DNA of 64,000 nucleotides, taken from the NCBI GenBank assembly GCA_965220695.1, contig OZ244838.1, forward strand, positions 4,464,001 to 4,528,000, read 5' to 3'. The notes beneath the pieces are model-generated. The model was not told where the DNA came from. It saw nothing but the letters and a program-made list of their open reading frames with translations, and ran no database searches. This document shows, one piece after another, positions 51,687 to 60,048 of the stretch (its first letter is position 1; each line of letters opens with the position of its first letter). This DNA is from UBA9620 sp965220695. Its GTDB lineage: Bacteria > Acidobacteriota > Vicinamibacteria > Vicinamibacterales > UBA8438. The position numbers and the translations under genes were made by a program.

Positions 51687-52400
51687 CTACATCAAGACCT
51701 GAGAGTACGTCGCCGTCTGCAGGCACCTATAACGCTCAGGCGCCGAGCGGCCGCGGCGGGGAACCATGTGAATCACGCGCGCTCCGCGAAGGAGCACGAA
51801 ACGAATTCCCGGCCAGAGATCTTCGTCCGCTGATACCACGACCAGTGGTTCCACCGTTGTCTCTGCCAGATGGACCAGATCGATGACAAGCATCGAGTCC
51901 ACCAGCTTCTGCTCCTCACGCGCCAGCACGGCACGCGGCGCCACGGCGCAGCGGTCAAGTGGACATGTAGCGTCGCGAATGAATCGATCGAGGCCGGCGA
52001 TCGGACAGTGAGACGGGTCTGCGCAGTCCGGGAACGGCGCGGCGGCGCACTGCAGGCGCGGCGGCAGTGAACGCCGACGATACGTATGCGTGAGCACAAC
52101 TCTCGGATCGCAGACGAGGGAACTGGCGAGTTCCGCGTGAACGAGAACCGTGTGCGAGCCCTCCATGTCGGTCACGGTCACTCGTCGCGGAAACTCCTGT
52201 CGCAGATCGGGAACGAGGCGTTGTGCGCCACGCGACAGCGCAGTCTCGTCGAACCAGCCGCCGTACAGGCGGCAGACCACCTTGTGCGCACCGGCCATGC
52301 GCTCGGTACCAAGAGCGTCAAGCAGGTGAGTCAGCACGTGTCGCACCCCACGACTCCGTGCCAGAACATCCAGATTATCGTAGTCGATGAGAGCAATCAC
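51687..52400 (-). CDS. NYN/PIN-like nuclease with cysteine-rich insert
   Basis: 237 residues from a GTG at 52400 (no Shine-Dalgarno is evident). The NYN (LabA/PIN-like) nuclease pattern is visible: IDYDNL (D6, D8), EEQKLVDSMLVIDLVHLAE (D168, D174) and VVVSADEDLWPGI (D192, D194), which together form the acidic metal-binding site. An insert carries C118, C126, C132, C146 and C151 with a nearby histidine, probably zinc binding. Predicted RNase or DNase. It lies directly upstream of the STAND NTPase on the same strand, and the two are read as one effector-sensor unit. Confidence 0.65.
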   Translation of the reverse strand: MIALIDYDNLDVLARSRGVRHVLTHLLDALGTERMAGAHKVVCRLYGGWFDETALSRGAQRLVPDLRQEFPRRVTVTDMEGSHTVLVHAELASSLVCDPRVVLTHTYRRRSLPPRLQCAAAPFPDCADPSHCPIAGLDRFIRDATCPLDRCAVAPRAVLAREEQKLVDSMLVIDLVHLAETTVEPLVVVSADEDLWPGIRFVLLRGARVIHMVPRRGRSAPERYRCLQTATYSQVLM

Positions 52401-52558
52401 TTTGGCGATCCGGGTGCGAAGAAGAGCAAATCTAGTGCCATCCGCGCGATGCGAACGCTGGGACGATCAGCGGTCACGTCGGCGAGCTGGGGGATCAACT
52501 GCTCGACGCCCCGCGCGCAGTTGGCACGTGACGGTGATCGCCAACCCCCCGCCACCCA

Positions 52559-53554
52559 TCAATCCGGATCTTCGAGCGAGTCGTAGAACTTGACGATGTC
52601 GCCGCGGTCCGGCGATTCGTTGAACGCCATGCCCGCCCGGGGATGCTGGTTGAGGACGCCGGTCATCATGTACGGGTAGTCGAAGCCCCACTTCAGGGCG
52701 TCGCGCAACGGCTCGATATGGTGCTGGATGCAGTGCAGCACCGGCCGCAGGCGGAACTTGGGGTTGTGCAGGAAACTGAGCAGCAGCTCCATCGGGCAGT
52801 TGCCCGCCCCCCGGCCCAGCCCGGCCATGCTGGCGTCCAGCCGGTTGGCGCCCTTGATGGTCGCCTGGATGGTGTTGGCGAACGCCAGTTGCCGGTTGTT
52901 GTGGGCGTGCATGCCCACCGCCTTGCCGGCCGGGGCGGCATAGCCCAGGAAGGTCTCCATGTAGTCGTCGATCTGCTCCGCGTACAGCGAGCCGAAGCTG
53001 TCGACGATGCAGATGACGTCCGCCTCGGCGCGCGCCACCAGGGCCAGCGCCTCGTTCAGCTCGCGCTCGGGCACTGTCGACAAGGCCATCAGGTTGAGGC
53101 TGGTCTCGTAGCCCTTGTCGTGGGCGTCCTTGATCATGTCCAGGGCCAGGGGAATCTGGTGGATGTAGGTGGCCACCCGGATTAGGTCCAGCACGCTCTC
53201 CGATTTCGGCAGGATGTCCTCCCGGTAATCGCTCTTGTCGGCGTCGGCCATCGCCGACAGTTTCAGCGTCGTGTCGTTGTCACCGACGACGCGCCGGAGA
53301 TCGCTCTCGACGCAGTGCTTCCATGGCCCGAACTGCCCGGGGGGAAACTGCTTGCGGGAGTTGATGTACCCGATCTCCATATAGTCGATGCCGCTCTCGA
53401 CACAGGCGCGGTACACGGCCTGCACGGTCTCGTCGGCAAAGCTGTGGTCGTTCATCAGACCGCCGTCCCGGATGGTGCAGTCCATGACCTTGATCTCGGG
53501 GCGGTACGAAATCCAATGGCTCGCAGGGCTGTCCTGCGGCGCTCGCTCACTCAT
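52559..53554 (-). CDS. HMGL-like aldolase
   Basis: 331 residues from the ATG 53554 with AAGGAG well placed; the frame extends further upstream but without a start signal. The TIM-barrel aldolase motifs are clear: VMDCTIRDGG (metal-binding D and catalytic R) and GMHAHNN (metal-binding histidines), followed by GLGRGAGNCPMELLLSF. It belongs with 4-hydroxy-2-oxovalerate aldolase/isopropylmalate synthase relatives. It probably cleaves or forms a 2-oxo acid in the cytoplasm; no dehydrogenase partner is adjacent, so the pathway is unknown. Confidence 0.8.
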   Translation of the reverse strand: MSERAPQDSPASHWISYRPEIKVMDCTIRDGGLMNDHSFADETVQAVYRACVESGIDYMEIGYINSRKQFPPGQFGPWKHCVESDLRRVVGDNDTTLKLSAMADADKSDYREDILPKSESVLDLIRVATYIHQIPLALDMIKDAHDKGYETSLNLMALSTVPERELNEALALVARAEADVICIVDSFGSLYAEQIDDYMETFLGYAAPAGKAVGMHAHNNRQLAFANTIQATIKGANRLDASMAGLGRGAGNCPMELLLSFLHNPKFRLRPVLHCIQHHIEPLRDALKWGFDYPYMMTGVLNQHPRAGMAFNESPDRGDIVKFYDSLEDPD

Positions 53555-53878
53555 TACGCGGTCTCCTTGGGTAATGCCTCTTGCGGCTGCCTGATCGATC
53601 TCCCGCGCAGGCGGGCGGCTGGTCCGTGAAGTTGCTTTCCTTCGCTTCTGCGCCTCATCGCCACCAGGCTCACGCCGCACCGTTGCTCGATGTGCATCTC
53701 CGCGTCCCTCTCGCACGCGAACGGCGCGGTCGCGTCCGTCGCGCAGGCCGCGTGCGGCGCGCGGATCCATAGATCATAGCCGGTCCCGGCGCGCCGGCGC
53801 CGTCCGGACGCGTTACCATCAGCGACGGTGCCTGCCGGCGTCCGCCTCGCGCGGTGAGCGCCGCCTGGAGATGACACG
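53555..53878. other. Divergent intergenic region
   Basis: 324 bases between the aldolase and peptidase genes, which point away from each other. Candidate -10 boxes are TATGAT on the minus strand near 53770 and TACCAT near 53815 on the plus strand. GGAG precedes the peptidase ATG. No small gene is supported. Confidence 0.4.
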
Positions 53879-56773
53879 ATGAGATATCCGCGCGCCTGCA
53901 TCGCCGCTGTCGTCGTCTGCCTGGGAGCGGCCCTGCCCGCCCTCGCCCAGCCACGGCCCCTCGACCACGCGGACGTGCTCCGCTGGAACACCATCGGCGA
54001 CCCGTCCCTGTCGCCCGACGGCGCCTGGCTGGCTTTCGTCCTCAGCGCCCTGGAAGGTGACCCGGCCCTCACCGTCAAAGCGGCGGTCGAGGGCGGTCCC
54101 GCGCTGACGGTGCGGGGGACGAGCCCGGCCTTCACGTCTGATTCCCGGTATCTCGTCTACGAGGTCCCGCCGCCGGAAGCGGAGGTCGACGCCCTGAAAC
54201 GCGACGGGAAGAAAGGGGACGACCTGCCCAAGGACGCCCTCGCCGCCGCGGACCTGGCGGCGGTCTTCGCGGGCGCCGAGCCCGGCCGCTCCGGAATCCG
54301 CGCCCTCGGTCCCGTCGAGAGCTACAAGGTCGCGCGCGAGGGAAGCTGGGTGGCCTACGTGCCCGTGGAAGAGGGGAACGCGAGCGAGGCCGGCGGGGCG
54401 GCGGCGGACGAAGCGGCCCCCGCCGGCACGCCGGCAGCGGAGGGCGGGGAAGGCGAAGGTTCAGGTTCGGACGAGGACGCCGACGACCGCAAGGCGGACG
54501 GGGACACGCTGGTGCTGCTGAACCTGGCTACCGGCGCCGAGACGCGCTACGACCGGGTCGCCGACTACGAGTTCGCCGAGGAGGCCGCCGTTCTGGCCTT
54601 TGCCACGGCGACGCGGGACGGGACGGGAGACGGCGCGTATGTCGTGCCGCTCGACGGCGGGACGCGGCGCGCGGTCCTGGAAGGCGAGGGACGCTACCTG
54701 GAGCTGGAGTTGTCGAAGGACGGCCGGCAGGTGGCGTTCGTGGCCGACCGGGACGACGTCGAGGCGGACCAGCCCGAGTTCACGCTCTACCACGCCGGCG
54801 CCCCGGACTGGCGGGCGCGGCCCGCGGCCGATGCCCGCACCGCCGGCGTGCCGGCCGGCTGGTGGGTCAGCGAACATGGCAGCGTCCGGTTCTCGGACGG
54901 CGGCGCCCTGCTCCGCTTCGGGACGGCGCCGCGGCCCGAGCCGGACGAGACGGACGAGACCCTGGAGGAGGACCGGGTCACCCTCGACGTCTGGAACTGG
55001 CAGGATCCCTACCTCCAGCCGATGCAGCTCGTGCAGGCCGATGCCGAGCGGGAGCGCACGTACCCGGCGGCGGTCCACCTGGACGGCGGCGCGGTCGTCC
55101 AGGTGGGCACGACCGCCGTTCCCACGGTCCGGTTCGCTGCCGAGGGCGACGCGGATCAGGCTCTCGGTGTCACCGGCCGGCCCTACCGCCAGCTGGTCTC
55201 CTGGGACGGACGCTACAGCGACCTCTACGCCATCGACCTGGCCACGGGCGGGCAACGGCCGCTCGCCGATCGGGTCGGACGTTTCGCGGGCGCGTCCATC
55301 TCGCCGGCCGGGACGTACGCGGCGTGGTGGGACGGGTCCGACCGGCACTGGAAGGTGGCGCGGCTCGCGGGCGGCGATCCCGTGACCGCGAGCGCCGCGG
55401 TGCCCCATCCCGTCTGGAACGAGTTGGACGACCACCCGCACGACCCGCCCCCGTACGGGTCGGCCGGATGGACGGCCGAAGACGCGGCGTTCCTGTTCTA
55501 CGACCGCTACGACGTGTGGCGCTACGAGCTGGACTCCGGACGCACGGTCAACCTCACGGAGGGTGCGGGCCGCGCGGCGAAGATCCGCTTCCGCTACGCG
55601 CGGGTCGAGCCCGAGCTGGACCACATTCCCGAGGGCGAGGCGCTCTGGCAGGCATTTCACGACACGAACAAGCGGGCCGGTTTCCACCGCGGCCGCACGG
55701 ACCGGGCCGCATCGCCGGTCGAGGTGGTCATGGACGACAAGACCTGGCGCCTGCGGGGCAAGGCAAAGGATGCGGATCGGTGGATCCTGACCCGGGAGGA
55801 TTTCCGCGAGTTTCCGGACCTGTGGGTGAGCGGCGGCGGAATCACCGACATGGTGAGGCTGTCGGACGCCAATCCGCAGCAGGTCGACTACACGTGGGGA
55901 TCTTCGGAGATCGTCGACTGGACCTCCGCCGATGGCGTCCCGCTGCAGGGCATGCTCTTCAAGCCGGACGGCTTCGATTCAACGCGGAAGTACCCCCTGC
56001 TGGTGTACTTCTACGAGCGGATGTCCGACGGCGTCCACACCTACCGGACGCCCCGGCCGGGCGGCTCCTCCATCGCGGTGCCGTTCTACGTCAGCCGCGG
56101 ATACCTCGTGTTCATCCCGGACATTCCCTACGAGATCGGCTATCCGGGCGAGAGCGCGCTCGACGCGGTCGTGCCGGGGGTGCTCAGCCTCATCGACGAC
56201 GGCTTCGTCGCGCCAGACCGGATCGGGGTCCAGGGTCATTCGTGGGGCGGCTACCAGATTGCATACATGATCACGAAGACCGACATCTTCGCCGCGGCCG
56301 AGGCCGGCGCTCCGGTCAGCAACATGACGAGCGCCTACGGCGGCATCCGGTGGCAGACCGGCATGAGCCGCATGTTCCAGTACGAGCAGACCCAGAGCCG
56401 CATCGGCGCCACGCTCTGGGAGGCCACCAGCGAGTATCTCCACAACTCGCCCCTCTTCTACGCCGACAAGATCCGGACCCCGCTGCTCATGATGCACAAC
56501 GACGAGGACGGGGCCGTGCCCTGGTACCAGGGCATCGAGATGTTCGTGGCCCTGCGCCGGCTGCAGAAGCCGGCGTGGCTGCTGAACTACAACGGCGAGG
56601 CCCACGGCCTGCGCCGGGAGGCGCACCGCAAGGACTGGGCGGTCCGCATGCAGCAGTTCTTCGACCACTACCTGCAGGACGCGCCGGCCCCCGTGTGGAT
56701 GGCGGAGGGGGTGCCGGCGATCGACAAGGGCAAGTCCCTCGGGACCGCGCTCGTCGCGCCCGGCGCCCCGTGA
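53879..56773 (+). CDS. S9 family prolyl oligopeptidase-like serine peptidase
   Basis: 964 residues with a signal peptide (CIAAVVVCLGAALPALAQ). A beta-propeller N-terminal region (WNTIGDPSLSPDGAWLAFV and later blades) precedes the alpha/beta-hydrolase catalytic domain. There the nucleophile is Ser788 in GVQGHSWGGYQIAY, with the acid likely in HNDEDGAVPW and the histidine in NGEAHGLRR. It should cut after particular residues in short peptides outside the cytoplasm. An Ala/Gly/Glu-rich low-complexity insert of ~45 residues (about 160-205) is unusual for the family. Its end is close to repeats of the dispersed family. Confidence 0.9.
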   Translation: MRYPRACIAAVVVCLGAALPALAQPRPLDHADVLRWNTIGDPSLSPDGAWLAFVLSALEGDPALTVKAAVEGGPALTVRGTSPAFTSDSRYLVYEVPPPEAEVDALKRDGKKGDDLPKDALAAADLAAVFAGAEPGRSGIRALGPVESYKVAREGSWVAYVPVEEGNASEAGGAAADEAAPAGTPAAEGGEGEGSGSDEDADDRKADGDTLVLLNLATGAETRYDRVADYEFAEEAAVLAFATATRDGTGDGAYVVPLDGGTRRAVLEGEGRYLELELSKDGRQVAFVADRDDVEADQPEFTLYHAGAPDWRARPAADARTAGVPAGWWVSEHGSVRFSDGGALLRFGTAPRPEPDETDETLEEDRVTLDVWNWQDPYLQPMQLVQADAERERTYPAAVHLDGGAVVQVGTTAVPTVRFAAEGDADQALGVTGRPYRQLVSWDGRYSDLYAIDLATGGQRPLADRVGRFAGASISPAGTYAAWWDGSDRHWKVARLAGGDPVTASAAVPHPVWNELDDHPHDPPPYGSAGWTAEDAAFLFYDRYDVWRYELDSGRTVNLTEGAGRAAKIRFRYARVEPELDHIPEGEALWQAFHDTNKRAGFHRGRTDRAASPVEVVMDDKTWRLRGKAKDADRWILTREDFREFPDLWVSGGGITDMVRLSDANPQQVDYTWGSSEIVDWTSADGVPLQGMLFKPDGFDSTRKYPLLVYFYERMSDGVHTYRTPRPGGSSIAVPFYVSRGYLVFIPDIPYEIGYPGESALDAVVPGVLSLIDDGFVAPDRIGVQGHSWGGYQIAYMITKTDIFAAAEAGAPVSNMTSAYGGIRWQTGMSRMFQYEQTQSRIGATLWEATSEYLHNSPLFYADKIRTPLLMMHNDEDGAVPWYQGIEMFVALRRLQKPAWLLNYNGEAHGLRREAHRKDWAVRMQQFFDHYLQDAPAPVWMAEGVPAIDKGKSLGTALVAPGAP

Positions 56774-56800
56774 GCGCCGTGCGGCCGAGCTTCACGGGCC

Positions 56801-56912
56801 GGCAGCCCGTGGCAAGGGCCCCGCTGCGCTGCGTTGTTCCGGCTGACGACCAGGGCAACCACAAGGGTTGCCACTACGGGTGAACAGGGCAACCATAAGG
56901 GTTGCCCCTACA
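56801..56912. repeat. Dispersed repeat copy with two hairpins
   Basis: GGCAGCCCGTGGCAAG (left end) is followed closely by GCGTTGTTCCGGCTGACGA and two hairpins, GGCAACC-ACAAG-GGTTGCC (56854-56872) and GGCAACC-ATAAG-GGTTGCC (56888-56906). The same blocks are in the element at 24791-25089, but the minisatellite is missing here and the hairpin block is duplicated. Confidence 0.7.
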
Positions 56913-57018
56913 GGTCGACCGCGGGGGTGCAGGCTCTCGAGACCTGGCCCCGCGAACGCTTGACGCCGGCTCGGTCCGTACGGCAGGCTGACTCGGCATG
57001 CGAGCCTGAATCCCGTGC

Positions 57019-57352
57019 GTGCTGCCGGCCGTCCTGGCGCTCGCGTCGTGCGGCGGCCCCGATGACGCCGCCGGACGGCTGGGGCCGCAACCAGGCCGTG
57101 CTCGGGCACTGGGAGGTGGAGGCGCTGTCGGTGGGGCCGTACGACGTCACGGTCACCTTCGCGAACCCGGTGGCGGCGGACGCGATGGCGACCATCGCGT
57201 TCCGCGGTCTCGAGGAGTCGGTCGCGGTCATGTCGGTCGCGTTCTTTCGTGCGCTGAGGGCCGGCGGGGCGGCGCACTGGTGTACCTTGGCCCTGCTCGT
57301 CGGGCTCGTCGTGTTCTACCGGCACGTTGTCACCTCTCCACGGAACGGGTAG
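57019..57352 (+). pseudogene. Probable frameshifted small lipoprotein gene
   Basis: A GTG at 57019 opens VLPAVLALASCGGPDDAAG, which has a good lipobox (LASC). The continuing sensible frame (GWGRNQAVLGHWEVEALSVGPYDVTVTFANPV, ending with a membrane helix CTLALLVGLVVFYRHVV) is in another frame, open from an ATG at 57062 to the TAG at 57352. A single frameshift near 57060-57070 would join them into a ~110-residue lipoprotein. Alternatively the 96-codon frame from 57062 is a small gene by itself. Unrecognised family; the repeats just upstream may have driven decay. Confidence 0.35.
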
Positions 57353-57600
57353 CAGCAAGCCGCGTCCATCTCGCGGACGACCGCCGGTGATCAAGTCGTC
57401 ACTGAACCCGCCGAACTCCGCCAGGCGATGAAAGTCGGGGCGGGAGCCACGCGCCGGTGGCCACGCCAGATAGCGCCTGTTCTGCCCCGTACCGCGCATG
57501 GCGAAGGCGTTTAGCTAATTCGTTTCGAGGGGAATAGCGAAAAGGACTCTGAATCCGAAGACCCTGCAAGGCGCGCCGCGTCGCGGACGGATTGTCGCGC

Positions 57601-58116
57601 ATGGGGATCTCGGCTGGTTTTATCGCGCCGAGCGGCCGCGGACTGATGCATGTTGAGGGGGGCCGCTGGTGGCACTTTGAGGTCGACGCCGTCGATACAG
57701 TGCCATTCGCCGATGTACTGGCACGATTCCGGGCCGCGCATCCAGATTACGCCGTAGCCGTACGCAGCGACACCGTCTTTGTTTCCCACATCGATCTGGA
57801 GGATCCATCCATCTTTCAGCCAGTGCTTGTGAACTTCTCCGCAGCGGAGCTGTTTCCTACCGTTGCGTTCAGGCGGGCGATCCGCCTTATCGATCGAACT
57901 ATCCCTGACTATGGATATGTTGTGGTGGGGGCCGGCCGAAGGCCGCCCGGTCGCCCTCCGACCGTGTCCCTGGAGACCGGCGAAACGACCATTCGCGGGG
58001 TGTTCGATGCGATCGCCTGCGCCGTACCTGGTACAGTTTGGGAGTTGACGAAGCAAGAACACCCGACGCGAGGGGATTTCTTCACACTGATTGTCTGGCA
58101 ACCACCGGGGAACTAA
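57601..58116 (+). CDS. Hypothetical protein
   Basis: 171 residues from the ATG 57601 (a TTG at 57592 is also in frame). Recognisable blocks are WWHFEVDAVDTVPFADVLARFRAAHPDYAV, VSHIDLEDPSIF, DYGYVVVGAG and GVFDAIACAVPGTVWEL, a mixed alpha/beta sequence without signal peptide or known motif. No convincing ribosome-binding site, so the true N-terminus may be lost or start upstream in another frame. The secreted ankyrin gene follows by 100 bases. Function unknown. Confidence 0.45.
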   Translation: MGISAGFIAPSGRGLMHVEGGRWWHFEVDAVDTVPFADVLARFRAAHPDYAVAVRSDTVFVSHIDLEDPSIFQPVLVNFSAAELFPTVAFRRAIRLIDRTIPDYGYVVVGAGRRPPGRPPTVSLETGETTIRGVFDAIACAVPGTVWELTKQEHPTRGDFFTLIVWQPPGN

Positions 58117-58216
58117 ACGAGGTATTCAAGTCCGTTGTTTCCCGACATCGTCACTCCGTGAAGACACCACGCATGAGGCCGCGTCAGCAGCGTGCGCCGG
58201 GAAAGGAGAGCACACC

Positions 58217-59797
58217 ATGAAATCGGTGCCAGGCGTGGCCACGGCGGTGCTTGTGATTGCGACGACGGCTCCAGTGTTGGCGCAGGTTGACTGCGCGGAC
58301 TGGAACACGGGCCCCTTCTATTGGAATGGCGATGTATCGGACGTCGCGCGCTGCATGCAGACGGGCGCCGACCCGAACGCGCGGGACGGAGGTGGTCGGA
58401 CGCCGCTGCATAACGTGGCACCCAGCGGCAACCCAGGCATGGTGAGGGCGCTGCTGGCGGCCGGCGCGGATCCAAACACGCGAGACCGATGGGGCGAGAC
58501 GCCGCTGCATGAGGTGGCACTCTGGGGCAACGCAGGCATGGTGAGGGTGCTGCTGGCGGCCGGCGCGGATCCAACCGCGCGAGACGACAGCGGCCAGACA
58601 CCGCTGAATGCCGCGATGTATTTCCGCAACGACATCGACGCCGGGACTGTGACGGCGCTGCTGGAAGCAGGCGCCGACCCGATGGCTCGGCGTCCGGATG
58701 GCGACACGCCGCTGCACCGGGCGGCCGAGGGCGGGCGGGAGGATGCCATTCGAGCGCTGCTGGCGGCCGGCGCCGACCCGCGAGCGGGGGGACGGAATGG
58801 CTACATGCCGCTGCATCTCGCGGCGCATTCCGGATATGAGGGCGTCGTGGGCGCGCTGCTGGGAGCCGGCGCGGACTTGGAAGCGCGAACCGGCGACGGC
58901 CGAACGCCCCTGCATTTCGCCGCCGCCGCGCCGCGTGCGGCCGATAGTGCGGTGACGGCGCTGTTGGAGGCGGGCGCCGACCCGAATGCGCGCACTGTCA
59001 ACGGCCGGACCCCCCTGCATCTGGCCGCCGTGGGCAGGTCCGACGAGGTCGCGATGACGCTCCTGGCGGCGGGTGCGGACCTGGAAGCGCGAACCGCCGA
59101 TGGCCGAACGCCTTTGAACATCGCGGTGCGGCGTGCCCCCAGCGTCGCGAACGCGCTGCGTGCGGCTGGCGCGGAGCCGGATGCCCTCACGCTGGCGCTC
59201 CAGACGCAGGCCGCGCGAGCCGATGCCGCTATCGGGGTGGCTGGTTACGATCGGGAGGATGATCGCCGGTTCTGCGTAGGCCTGCCAGAGGCCAACCTCG
59301 CGCCGGGAACGGCCGTGACCCTGATATTCCCTGACCCGCCGCAGCCCGTTCTGACTGGCGAGATCGATCGGGCCGTCACGGTCGTCCCCGGCGGCAGGAA
59401 CCCGGATCGTGGTCAGGAGCCGGCCGGCGATGCCGATCCGCTCTTGACCGTTTGCCAGAGCCTCGAGTCCGGTTCCGGTGCGGCCGGCGGTGGCCGTGCG
59501 TACCACTACTACCTTGTGGAACGGGATGACGCGACGGTCGTCCGCGGTGTCCAGAACTTGGTGTGGCTCGCGTTCCTCGGGCGGGTCCCGACGAGCCGCA
59601 CCGACGAGGGCGACATTGCTGTCGGCTTCACCGACGGTCGTCCGAGCGCGCACGTACGCGCGTGCACGTCCACCGAGATGATCCACCTGATGGTCTGGGC
59701 TGGGGCGCCCTATGACAGCGCGCGACTGTGGCATCGATCCTACTACTTGGGCTACAGCGCCGTCGCTTCGTGCGACGACCGCGCCTTTATCGAATGA
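58217..59797 (+). CDS. Secreted ankyrin-repeat protein with novel C-terminal domain
   Basis: 526 residues from the ATG 58217 behind GAAAGGAGAG. Signal peptide (VATAVLVIATTAPVLAQ), then eight ankyrin repeats (GGRTPLHNVA, GETPLHEVA, GQTPLNAAM, GDTPLHRAA, GYMPLHLAA, GRTPLHFAA, GRTPLHLAA, GRTPLNIAV) each ended by LLxAGADPxAR. The C-terminal ~170 residues form a separate cysteine-containing domain (DDRRFCVGLPEANLAPG, LLTVCQSLES, YHYYLVERDDATVV, AHVRACTS, ASCDDRAF) that I do not recognise. Ankyrins bind proteins; export suggests interaction at the cell surface or with other organisms. Confidence 0.75.
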   Translation: MKSVPGVATAVLVIATTAPVLAQVDCADWNTGPFYWNGDVSDVARCMQTGADPNARDGGGRTPLHNVAPSGNPGMVRALLAAGADPNTRDRWGETPLHEVALWGNAGMVRVLLAAGADPTARDDSGQTPLNAAMYFRNDIDAGTVTALLEAGADPMARRPDGDTPLHRAAEGGREDAIRALLAAGADPRAGGRNGYMPLHLAAHSGYEGVVGALLGAGADLEARTGDGRTPLHFAAAAPRAADSAVTALLEAGADPNARTVNGRTPLHLAAVGRSDEVAMTLLAAGADLEARTADGRTPLNIAVRRAPSVANALRAAGAEPDALTLALQTQAARADAAIGVAGYDREDDRRFCVGLPEANLAPGTAVTLIFPDPPQPVLTGEIDRAVTVVPGGRNPDRGQEPAGDADPLLTVCQSLESGSGAAGGGRAYHYYLVERDDATVVRGVQNLVWLAFLGRVPTSRTDEGDIAVGFTDGRPSAHVRACTSTEMIHLMVWAGAPYDSARLWHRSYYLGYSAVASCDDRAFIE

Positions 59798-60048
59798 GGC
59801 CTCGGCGGATTGCCGCCCTCGTCCAGGCTCGGTGTCGCGGCGCATTCGATCTGTTGTGCGCCCAGGCGCCGCACGCACCGAACACACAGTCGCGCTCCGG
59901 TGGGAGTTTCTTGGCGGGTCTTCTACCGGCATTGCGTGCTGGACAGCGCGGATGAGCGCTTGTGAGTGAAGGGGGAATGAGAGCTCTCGACGCGCGAGAA
60001 TGACACTGTCGGAGCGCTTCTCCCGGAGACTATCCGGTGGTAGAAATA

